From positions 21,056,905 to 21,120,904 of the forward strand of contig CM056743.1 of NCBI GenBank assembly GCA_029851415.1: a stretch of 64,000 nucleotides of DNA, written 5' to 3'. Both the position numbers and the translations under genes were made by a program. This DNA comes from Eretmocerus hayati. Taxonomy: Eukaryota; Arthropoda; Insecta; Hymenoptera; Aphelinidae. Under the pieces are notes generated by a model, which saw nothing but the letters and a program-made list of their open reading frames with translations, was not told the origin of the DNA and did not search any database. This document shows positions 27,416 to 37,200 of this stretch, piece after piece (the first letter of the stretch is position 1; every line of letters starts with the position of its first letter).

Positions 27416-28428
27416 GTTGCATTACCCCCGAAAAGACACTTCTGGCGCGAGAAAGTGGCCAAACTAGGTACCTCACGACGTTTGTGGGTCCAAACGGTAG
27501 GCGATACCTCCAATAATCGATATTAACATAATACAGTAGAATCCGGTTATAACGAGTCCGGTTTTAACGAGAATCCGGTTATAACGAGCAAATTTGGAAG
27601 ATTTGGTTGGCTGCCATATAATGTATGTGCAAACAGGTCCGGCTATAACGATCCGGATATAACGAGAATCGGGTTATAACGAGCAAAAGTTCTGTCAAAA
27701 TTTGGTTTTGGTACCGGCTATACCGAGCAAATCAATGTTATCGTCGTACGATTCTGAGTTCGGGAGCCCAAGACTCGAGGTTAACACGAGTACCAATGCG
27801 AATACACATGCAGTACGATTCTAGCGAGCAAAATGGATAGATCGAATACAAGGAAGCGACATTTTATGACGAGTGCGTTCTCGTAAACTCTGAAGCAACA
27901 TTGAAATTTCTCAGTTACAATTTTTCATTTTCCATCACGTGTATTTGTTCATTTTTATCTTGCGGTTCTTTGAACTTATGACAAAATGCGAATTCCTGAA
28001 TATTGTTTGTCCTTACCATTAAGTGGATTAATGCACATCTACGTCATTGTCACCCTGTCATCGTATTCTGAATGTTAATCATCATTAGTTATTTGAATTC
28101 TTGATAAAAGATACTTTACAAACTCAAGAATAGTTGTTCTTCATTCATCAGGGGTAGTTATAACGAAATCATATGAATTTGAGCCGATAAATCGAAGTCC
28201 GGTTATAACGAGGTCCGATTATAAAGAGCATTTTTCTTCGGTCCCTTAGAGCTCGTTATAACCGAATTCTACTGTATCATGTTTAAGAATTGGGGCGCGG
28301 TATGAATAAACTATGAGACATGCATTTTTTACCTTTCTCTCGGTTTTTCCACGATAAGTCGGAAAATATCAATTTTTTGAAAAAAGTTGTGGAATAACTT
28401 TTTGTAGATCTCTGATAGATGTAGATAG
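27416..28428. mobile_element. Foldback element copy 13, partial and interrupted
   Basis: The left arm starts GTAGTTGCATTACCCCCGAA, stops at 27533 where a pogo-like element is inserted, and resumes at 28277. It ends near 28428, where the sequence passes abruptly into a satellite monomer (AGTGCCCCATACTGAGCAG). The right arm is missing. Comparison with copies 5 and 8 shows the uninterrupted site. Confidence 0.83.
27534..28274. mobile_element. Non-autonomous pogo/Tigger-like DNA transposon
   Basis: A 741-bp element flanked by a TA target duplication (27532-27533 and 28275-28276). The termini are inverted: CAGTAGAATCCGGTTATAAC on the left and GTTATAACCGAATTCTACTG on the right. Subterminal copies of the GGTTATAACGAG string recur at both ends (about 27560-27700 and 28140-28260). 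The CAGTAGAA start and TA target are typical of the pogo/Tigger branch of Tc1/mariner. No transposase frame is present, so it would need help to move. Confidence 0.85.
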
Positions 28429-28930
28429 AGTGCCCCATACTGAGCAGTAAATCACCCTTTTACTGTTCCATCCTGCTCTCTGGGCCATATTCGAGACAGA
28501 AAATCTTCCCGGGTCCTTCGAAGAAGCCGATGCACATCGCCTTTGCGTGACCAATCGAGACTATCCCGTGGTTCTCGTAGTCGCGACCATATTCTCTCCT
28601 ACCTTGAGTGCCAGAAGCGACCGATCCACGAGATGCGGTGTTGTACTGCAATTGATAGTCTCGATTGTTCCTGCAGTGGGTATGCGCATCGGCCCATCCG
28701 AAGGATATGGCGTGAATTTTCGACTCGATTATGGCCCAGAGACCAGGATGGAATAGCGAAAGAGCCGATTGCCATCGGAAATTGCTGTAGAGAACTATTG
28801 CTTCCTGTTGATACAGTATTCAGCGATATATGGTTGGATCACCGAGATTCGTGAGATTGTTCCAATGGTTTCGCAATTCGGGTATCGCATAGGCATTTCC
28901 TTCAATTTTCATAGTATAACTCGGAAAATA
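28429..28930. repeat. Decayed satellite monomers at array margin
   Basis: Diverged monomers of the main array are recognisable as TACTGTTCCATCCTGCTCTCTGGGCC-like and CCGATGCACAT strings. Some are inverted relative to the array (GGCCCAGAGACCAGGATGGA near 28733). No gene is seen. Confidence 0.7.
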
Positions 28931-29370
28931 AGGGTTCTCGCGGAAAATGACTCGAGTACCTTTCCGTGGAACTTCAAAAGATCTACAGAAAAGTATCGGG
29001 TCAATTTTCCCCTAAAGTATGCCAGTTCTGAGTAATGAGCCGAAATGGTTGAATAACTCCCGGATCGTCTCGATTTTCCTCATTTAAATCGAAAATGACG
29101 CGGTTCTCGTGGAAGTAGCCGGCCATCTTCTCTGTAGATCTTCCTAAGATCTACGGAAAAAACACGTTCAACTTTTACCTCAAAAGTGAAAGTTTTGAGT
29201 AATGGGCTGAAATAGTTGAAAAATTTTCTAACCGTCCCGATTTTTTTCATTCAAATCGAAAACCCCGCGGTTTCCATGGAAATAGCCGGGCATTTTCTTC
29301 GTGAATCTTGCGAAGATCTACAAAAATATCCACATGATTCTTTTGAATAAATGTACTCTCTCTAAGTTAT
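28930..29370. repeat. Three diverged tandem units of about 169 bp
   Basis: The units begin near 28934, 29103 and 29270. They share a GATCTAC inverted motif, a TTTTGAGTAATGGGCTGAAAT-like block and a TTCATTCAAATCGAAAA-like block. The same motifs occur inside the foldback arms, so these units are probably decayed foldback pieces amplified in tandem. Confidence 0.65.
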
Positions 29371-29392
29371 GAGTGAAATAGTATATTATGTG

Positions 29393-29604
29393 TCGAGTGC
29401 CAAAAATCTTTGTTCTTCGCGAAAACTTTGCTGGGCGTCGGCGAAGCCGACGTCCAGCAAGGTTTTCGTGAAGAACAAAGTTTTTGGCACGAGACGCATA
29501 TGCCGCTTTATACGGCGAGACGTGCAAACTGCGTGTTTCCATGCTTCCTCGCGCAGCGAGGAAGCGTGGAAACACGCAGTTTGCGCGTCAAGCCGTATAA
29601 ATAG
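29393..29604. repeat. Two adjacent long perfect-looking hairpins
   Basis: Hairpin A (29393-29494) has about 48-bp arms round a GAA loop at 29443-29445. Hairpin B (29506-29604) has about 46-bp arms round a short GC-rich loop near 29551-29556. Arms match with very few mismatches and the two hairpins have unrelated sequence. Open frames here on both strands merely reflect the palindromes. They could be short MITEs or the source of a structured RNA. Confidence 0.8.
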
Positions 29605-30199
29605 ATGAAATTTATATTCGACTACTGCAAGAAGTGACCAATTTTCTCGTAACATGCCATCTTCCACATATTTGGTCGATAATCGAATGATAAAATCAAT
29701 ACCCACACCTTTTCAAAGTTTAATCGCGTTAATTGATGAATCAGCTTCGGCAACATAACCTCAACGTCACTTGGATCATTTGACAGTCCAAACGGACGTT
29801 TGCATGGATTGACTAGATGTTCTCATTATCGGGCTGTTTCCATTTACTCACCTCGAATTCAAGCCAACTATATCCCTCGTGATGAAATTGAAAATATGGT
29901 GAAAATATAAAAATTTCGTAAATAATCCACTCTCTTCCGCCACAGCTGTATAAGTTTTAATGGCGAATGCATCACTCTGAGGTTAGATGCAACGGTCGGC
30001 AAAAAAGAACACCATAGGGTGTAATTTTGCCGTCGAAGGAAAAAGGCCAAGAACTACAACCTCGAAATTTCAAAAAATGCTCTTGAAACGTTAACCTTTT
30101 TGTATTTACAAAGAGAATCTTCACTCAAGTGGCATCAAATTAGTCATCAAACATGTTTCCATGATGAGCGTGATCGTATTTAAACGGATTGTGGGCAGA

Positions 30200-30610
30200 A
30201 ATGGGGAAAAAGACTGCAAGGAAAATTTTCACCTATTTGTGATTATAACTCAAGATTTACATTCTTTCGAAAAGTCGATACGCACCTTATCGTAGATCTC
30301 TGGCAGATCTACAATAACGTCTTGGAATACTGTAAAAACTGAAAAAATGCCAATTTTCACCTCTATTTATTGTTTATTTATATGTTCCACCAAATATTCA
30401 ACCAGAAAACCTTTTGCTATCTCAAACTGGATTGTACCACCCACTATTTGAGTCCAAAACCAGGCGGTTACCAAGAGCTCAGTCACTTAGTGATCGAACT
30501 CGAGGGCTTTTTTGCAGTACTACTACAGGAGAGGCTCGATTGTTCCTGAAGTGGACATGCGCATCGGCTCATCTGAAGGATCGCTCTTCTCCTGATCCAT
30601 CTCCTGCTCC
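30200..30610. repeat. Decayed foldback right arm and satellite monomer
   Basis: Between 30280 and 30510 the order GTAGATCTCTGGCAGATCTAC, CACTATTTGAGTCC, AGCTCAGTCACTTAGTGATCG repeats the right arm of the array foldback in degenerate form. It is followed by a satellite-like segment with CATGCGCATCGGCTCATC. This is the last trace of the left array. Confidence 0.6.
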
Positions 30611-30762
30611 TTGATAGTTTTGCCGAACTCTCTGGTCATTTTTTTAAATTTGATTTACCTGTATTATATTCATTGTGCGTGGATCAATTTAGTATCAACT
30701 ATACAGATCTCCCAATCTGCATGTATGTATCAGAAGCTGCTAGCCACAGGTACTTATATATT

Positions 30763-31707
30763 AGGGTGGGCCGAAAAAGGGCCTTTTTCGAAAATCGATA
30801 CGCCCTAGCGTGGAAATGTTGTGTTTGTACATATAGATGTGGAAAACATTTTGCTGGACGCTGAGAAATGAGATTTTAGGTCCCAGCAAGAGCCATCAAG
30901 CTTTTATAGAAATTAACGCAGGTTTAAATGGAAATGTGCCTAATTCGGAACTTTTTTCTTCCTAACTTTGCTCGCATTTCTGGCGCATCCAAGCATTTTG
31001 CAACGTACTTCAGCTCATTTCAAAACTTGTTCCAAAACCTACAAAATGAGCTAAAGTACATCCAATTACGACTAACCCGAGCCAATCTATCTCAATTTTC
31101 CCAAAAGGTGATCATTATTAAAAATCCCGAAAATAGGGCGATTCTCCCTTCAAACTTTGCTTGTATTTCTGGTGCATCTCAACATTTTCCAACGTACTTT
31201 AACTCATTTTGAAGCTTGTTCCAAAACCTACCAAATGAGCTAAAGTACGTCTGATTTTGACTAACCCAAGCCAATCTATCTCAACTCTTCCATTGCGAGT
31301 TTTGAAAAGAGTGAAGCGGGAGGGGGAAGTCGCTTATCTTCGGATTTTACAAAACTAATCACTTTTTAGAAAAATTGAGATAGATTGGCTCGGGTTAGTC
31401 GAAATTGGACGTACCTTAACTCATTTTGTAGGTTATGAAACAAGCTTCAAAATGAGCTAAAGTACGTTGCAAAATGCTTGGATGCGCCAGAAATGCGAGC
31501 AAAGTTAGGAAGAGAAAAGTGCTGGATTAGGCACATTCCCATTTAAACCTGCGATAATTTTGATAAAAGCTTGATGACTCTTGCTGGGACTTAAAATCTC
31601 ATTTCTCAGCGTCCAGCAGAATTTTTTTCACATCTATATGTACGAACACAACATTTCCACGCTAGGGCGTATCGATTTTCGCAAAAAGCCCTTTTTCAGC
31701 CCACCCT
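30763..31707. mobile_element. Foldback DNA element with AGGGTGGG termini
   Basis: The left end AGGGTGGGCCGAAAAAGGGC and right end GCCCTTTTTCAGCCCACCCT are inverted, and the arms of over 300 bp pair throughout (for example the CGTGGAAATGTTGTGTTTGT segment with its inverse near 31645). The centre contains a direct partial duplication: the segment at about 30955-31100 recurs at about 31150-31290, with an inverted third copy at 31370-31510. Flanks are AT-rich (TATATATT and ATTATATA). No transposase is seen, and the family is not assigned. Confidence 0.82.
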
Positions 31708-32812
31708 ATTATATATCGTAGCTCCCAGCACATACAATGCTCACCCAGGATGGAGCAAGCCTGGCCCGCCTAAGTGTATACCCCTATCTATCGTGTGACG
31801 ATTTTTCGTCACAAGATGGCGGCCAAAGCATGTCGGTCACGTGATGATTCTGCGATTTCATTCCTCACTTAACGGCAAGAGAGGAACTCAGTTCCAAAAA
31901 CTGCTCTCGGGTACATTTGGTTCATATAGATACGGATGTTACCACCGATACCGAAAATGGATTGAGCTGGCATATCTTTCAATTTGACAGCGTTACGCAG
32001 AACCGTCTTACGAATACCGCCGACAAGTTTGACAACAACGATTCGCCCGTAATCTCATCAGCAGGCACAAGCCATACTGTATGCTAACGAATAAAATTCA
32101 TCGGAAAATTAAAACTGATAAGCTGGAGTTTCTTGACTGCAGAGTCGATGATGCAGGAAGCGGAAGATTTGAGCAGACAATTGGGTAACAGTTACGTAGC
32201 AAATGATGGGATTTCTATACTTTCAATTTCAGATATAGCTGCAGAGAAGACTGATAAAAGTCACATTAATATTTTATCATCGCTCTTTAGAATCAAATTC
32301 TCTTGCTCCGATGTGATCCTATCTATAGAGGTCAACTGTATTCTAGATATATGGGAAAATCCCAGAAACTTTTGACCTTTGCTGTCACTCCTCGATCATT
32401 TGGGCTGTACGGAGTTTAATGAAGCCTAACCAAAGTTCCTTTGTTTGGATGTCCTGAAAGTGGATACCAAAATTGGGATCGATTGGTGGATGTGGATGGA
32501 TACTAGCGAAGATTATGTGCGAGAAAACACCCAAAATTCGAGGAATCGGCGTGTCACTCAGACCAAGTCTCAAAATCCGTAAAGCTCTTGTGTTTTTGGC
32601 GTACCACAGCGGATCCTATAACTTTGCAGGCATATTTCTGATGATTCAGAGTTGTGATTTTTCTTTTCGAGGCAGATGTACATCGATGTACACAGCTATG
32701 ATACGCATTGGACGGTTTGTCACTTCATTTTGATGAGAAATCATTATTCTCGTTCTTAAGCTCATACACATTCTAGCGCATTCTAGAGGGACTCCGCGAT
32801 GGATTAACTGTG
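31708..32812. other. Unassigned stretch with possible coding fragment
   Basis: No recognised gene. On the minus strand 31869-32054 is open for about 61 codons between stops, with GGIRKTVLRNAV- and MNQMYPRAVF-like content and strong use of third-position C/T. I cannot identify it. On the plus strand near 32133-32260 there are acceptor-like and donor-like sites bounding very short open segments. These may be fragments of a gene outside the view or chance. Confidence 0.3.
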
Positions 32813-33867
32813 TTAGAGTAACAACTCGTGAAAAAAACAAAGAAATTGACCTATCACACATTTATGTACATCAACTGAGAAATTAAAGAATCGTGTTCAA
32901 CCAGAGAGAAATTAGTATTACTCATGATATATTAACGTCGTTCTTAGCGGTGCACACTTGCTGAATTCAACGGACGGATTCCAAAATACCGTGAGTTATC
33001 GGATAATAGTATCAAGATATCATCATCACCACGCTACGCTCAGAGTCTCGCGCGTTTCAGAGTACCATCTGTTTGAACGAGGGCTATTGAAAATTTCACA
33101 TAACGAAATCGTCACGGAACGTTCTAAAGAATATTCTAAAGAAATCAAAGACATTCCGGATTCATATTAAAATTACTAGAATCGTATTTAATATTTGTAT
33201 CTTGTGTACCTGTGAATGATGAAATCTGATAGGGATATTTTGTTGGAAGCTCAAGATCGACTTTGATCATAAGTGTAATCAGTATGTAAAAATTATCGTC
33301 ATTGTGAGTATTTAGTGAATGTGTCTCACATTTCGGACACTCACGTATCATACCACTGTTATTTTACCGGAGGGTTTCCACGAAATACTGAGCTGACCGG
33401 CTTTTCCTATTAATGGAAAATGTAGTATAATCCTCTGTCCTATAACTGTCAAGGGTACCTTGAAATGATATAGTTCTTTAGTCTTACAAGTGAGAATTCG
33501 ACACTCATCTCATTCTGTCATTCTCCATGAAAAAATTGTTTCCGAAACTCTTCAATATTTGGTGTATTCTGCCAACTTTTGATAGCTCACAAGTCTACAT
33601 CATTACCAATGTGCGATTCTAATCAGGGGTTCTGAAAGTTGAGACTCTTTCACGTCCATTCAAGTATTCAGAGAGACTCCTCAACGCTCACCTAATCAAT
33701 GAAAATGTAGAAACGAATTTTTCAAAATTCCCAAAATGCGGTGCAAGACTTTGTTCTGTAAGTCGTTCAGCGAATTTTTTCAGATGTTCCACACGGGAGA
33801 TTAAGTTTTTGGAGCCTTCATGCTGGTATTTTTGGTCGAAATTTGCTAGCGAGATAGGCTCATCCAT
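32813..33867 (-). CDS. Putative small three-exon protein, possibly RWD-like
   Basis: Exon 1 (33867-33692) starts at an ATG in a strong context (GCGCCATGG) and ends at a good donor (AG|GTGAGC). A candidate exon 2 (33355-33210) follows a weak acceptor (ATAACAG) and ends at ACAG|GTACAC. A candidate exon 3 (32874-32813) follows TTTAATTTCTCAG. All joins keep frame, giving about 127 residues. Exon 1 looks helical (LISRVEHLKKFAERL). Exon 2 has a hydrophobic strand followed by LELPTKYPYQI, the L-P-x-x-Y-P pattern typical of the RWD fold found in ubiquitin-pathway and kinetochore proteins. Exon 1 is fairly convincing; exons 2 and 3 are tentative. The gene would start 243 bp after the SET gene stop, on the same strand. 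Confidence 0.4.
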
Positions 33868-34109
33868 GGCGCTGCAATCTGCGTTACGAGTTCGCGTCTC
33901 TATTCGAACTCGCGATTGTGGCGCCACGAATAAACTTATCCCGCTTGCGGATTTTGACTATAACTACTAGCCTCAAAGAAATTTCAGACATGTACATGGC
34001 GTTTTTCTATATTTTCACTTTTAGAGGCCAAAAATCAGACATTTCTGGGGAATCCCCACATGAACTCATATTCATATTCATCTTGTAGGTCCTATAGAAG
34101 TTGATTGGA

Positions 34110-34222
34110 TTAGGAAACAGAGATTTTCCCAACTCGTGCCTTCCTCCTACTTGAGGGCTCATCACTTCTTCCGTGATCATAAGCTCCATTCTTCTTGCAC
34201 GTTACGCATAGACATTTTTCAC
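34110..34222 (-). CDS. SET gene exon 5 (post-SET and stop)
   Basis: Acceptor AATTGTTACAG. Completes codon 449 and encodes EKCLCVTCKK, the C-x-C-x2-C post-SET motif, then a basic tail and TAA at 34110-34112. It is too short to be found as a separate open frame; the motif and exact phase fit make it convincing. Confidence 0.82.
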
Positions 34223-37200
34223 CTGTAACAATTTATGTGATTTAGCATTTTTGGACGATGACTCTGAAAAGAAGTGATTATCAGTGCAGAAATCATTGGA
34301 AAGAAAACATCATTTTTGTTCATTAATTCATCAATCTCGTTCTAAGGTACCCGCCACGATTGAATAACCGGCGTTATCCAAGAAGACTGTACTGCATTAT
34401 TACATTCAAGTTTCAGAGATCAGCTTCAAGTCCTTAGAAATATTGTTCAAAACGACCAGAATATGACTAGATATTGATAACCCCAAAAAGCTTTTGTCAA
34501 GAATTAAAATCTATTTCATTTACGCCCGTCGCTATTCATGACTCGAACGAGGCAGCTCACACATGAATAATTCTGGATGAAGCTGGTTGACGAAACCGTC
34601 ACCAGGGACATCAGGGAAAAATCCTAGGGAAATGTTCCGGTTTCCTTGTTATTTGGTTATTTAAGGCTAGTCCGGAGTCCCCGCAGAACCGCAACCCGAC
34701 ACGCATCGGCGTACTTTCGGGTCGCGGCTGCATGCAATGATTCTGAGAGCGGTATTATTGCTTATACGCTTTTGTTGGTAATGAGTGTGTCATTCAGATG
34801 AAAGGCACCTGTGAAATCTCATGATACGATACCATGCAAAGTTTCAAAGCATTTGGTTCATTAGGAATTGAGAAAAACTTGAAGAAAATTTTGTGGTAGG
34901 GCAGAGTACGTCCTCGCCTATTCTGATTTATCCTCAAAAACAGATCAGTTTTGGCCAATATTAGATAGTAGACCATCTGTGAATTGGAATTTCCTGTCGA
35001 ATGAGCCCTCCTACGTCCAAAAATTCTGAATCTAGCTCGCAAAAAACTTGAACTAGTGAGAGCATCGACCAAGATACCTAGCCCAGCGAGCCGATGAACT
35101 ACGATTGTTTTGAAATATTGAAAGAATTTTCGGGTGTGGAACAACTCATTCGATGGGAAATATTATGGTGTTTCACTTGCTATATCTCGTTTGGAGCGGG
35201 AATGTGAGGTCGAAATACTATGAGGCAAAAAATTGGTTTATAATCTTCCATCGCACATGCAGTGCGTCCGAAGCGCCATCTATTGGGCAAAATATCCGGA
35301 TCCTCTCCGGGCTAGCCTTAACGACGCTTTCGAGCACATGTGTGCTATACACTCAGGAAGGCACGTCGGGTCGGCTTATTAAGTCCCAACGTTACCCACT
35401 CTCCCCTTGCTTCGCATTTGCCCAAGGTCCGCTAGTCGAACCTCGTGAAATGGGAAAACACAGGAATTCTCTAAAAGATGATTCCGGGGAAAACGCCATT
35501 CCAAAGCAGGCGGGGTATGATGGGTCCTTTTTCCGCCGAAAAAACATCAGAAAAAATTTCCGAGTGATTTCGCCGGGAATCGAACCCACGACCCCTCGAA
35601 CAGTGTTGATTCCGAAGCTAGCACGCTACCAACTGAGCCAGCACTGCTCCAATCATGTTAAATTATTGAGTAACACTTACGAATTACTTCATCAAAATAA
35701 ATGTCACTAGGCTGAATCGTAATTTGGGGCAGTTTCATTCCAGAAAGTACTTGCATTACCGAGGGGAACGCGCCTAGGTCTATCGGAAAAATTTCAAGTG
35801 TGCCGGGAATGAGATTTTCTATGAATGAACTTTAAAAGAGCTTAAAATGGCCCCTTCATGGGCTCTACGGCTTACGAGGGAAGTAAGAAAAATCTGAAGA
35901 AGTCTTGCTGTACTTTTTAAAGTACAACTAACAGGAATAATTTTTTTGGATTCATCCGATTTTGTCTTTCTCTCAATATTATTTACATTCATTTCATTGG
36001 GTATTTTTCACGGAAGCGATGAAACAATTCCAGTCCCGAAAACTCCGGATTTGGATCAGATCTAACTCTATGCTCTCTACTAGGAAGATGTTCTCAAAAA
36101 TAGATCTCCTGGTAAACATTCTCTGATACTGAGGATATTCTCTCAAGTTATGGGAGCAACTAAGCCAAGTCTAGAATTTTTTTGATGATTATTATATGTA
36201 GAACTTTCTTATTGAGAAGGGCTGTCTTCAGAGAAAATTATGATTCCATCGGTTCTGACTGAAAAACACGAACCACTAATAGACAACATTGAAATGTTGC
36301 TTCTCAATGTCTTTAACTAACACAATTCTACCAATGCTCTGGCCTGGAATTCTACTCTATAATCTCCTAAATAAATTCTCGAAATTGTGATCTGACTCAC
36401 TGAATCCTTCTATGTTTTGTTTGAAAGGAACTATTCAAGAGCATAGAAGTGCTTAAAGAATTGACAGGAATCATTATGATTCGTACCTTCTTCAAAGTAT
36501 CTATTTGAGTACTTCACGGTCAGTTCGGATCCCTTCTTCACTGTTTGTATGGTTTTAAGGTGGATCTGAGAAAAAGGTCTGTCTTTTTCACTCCTATATT
36601 CAGTGTTTGGATCACAGTCATGATTCGCAAACGAACCAACGCCCAAGTATAAGTAATCTATTCCATCAATCAGAAACATCGAGAAATCTTTGATTTTCGC
36701 CTCCTCCTTCAGATATTTGCGTGGGATAACAGCAAGGTAACCAAGTGATCCAGGCACTCGTGAATTTTTAGGCATACCTTCCTTTGCCGTAATTTTCAGC
36801 CCATTGCCGTGCTCGAATTTGAATCTGGAAGATTAATTGCAATCATGAGATCCATGACATTGTCATGCTTTCATAGGTTTAATAGAGATTTCTGAACGGT
36901 CCAAATGATTTCAGTCCCATGCCAGACAAGCCGACTAGAACTTCTCCACGAGAATTTTTTCATCAACGGAAGGATCGAAGGAGATCAAATATCCCGAAGA
37001 GCCAAATTCTTTAATCAAAAAAATCACGTCCCTACGTCAAAATTTTTCCAAATACTGGTTATTGCTATACAGAAGTTGTGCTCAAGAAATTCGTAGGAAC
37101 TCAGTTCATTTCACGTGACGAATCACCACAGATCATCAGAATATATACAACAAGTCAGACCAGAGGGGACCGAAATATTACGGAAAATCATGCGTTCGAT

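Larger units (their letters stand above)
1..28428. repeat. Composite satellite plus foldback-element tandem array
   Basis: The whole stretch is built from two alternating components. One is satellite DNA made of about 130-bp and 196-bp monomers, recognisable by recurring strings such as CTGTTCGATTCTGCTCTCTG, CACCAGATGCGGCCCC and CCGATGCACATGTCC. The other is a long palindromic element that starts TAGTTGAATTACCCCCGAAA and ends with its inverse. The foldback always joins the satellite at the same places, so it multiplied with the array rather than inserting independently each time. Open frames of 60-180 codons occur on both strands and recur at every repeat. They overlap each other, carry no recognisable domain and are best read as non-coding. 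The array runs off the left edge of the window and is interrupted near its right end by a pogo-like element. Confidence 0.93.

Noticed and set aside
1..28428. CRISPR-like or prokaryotic repeat array
   Set aside because: Unit sizes, spliceosomal introns nearby, SINEs and eukaryotic transposons all point to nuclear satellite DNA.
29318..29706. Open frames on both strands up to 106 codons
   Set aside because: They lie on the two hairpins, and palindromes produce mirrored frames.
35570..35650. Functional tRNA gene on the minus strand
   Set aside because: A and B boxes are good but the acceptor stem does not pair; better explained as a SINE head.
36431..36775. Single-exon SET protein ending shortly after the SET core
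   Set aside because: Reading through loses the post-SET cysteines; a good donor at 36486 joins in phase to an exon carrying C-x-C-x2-C at 34222.
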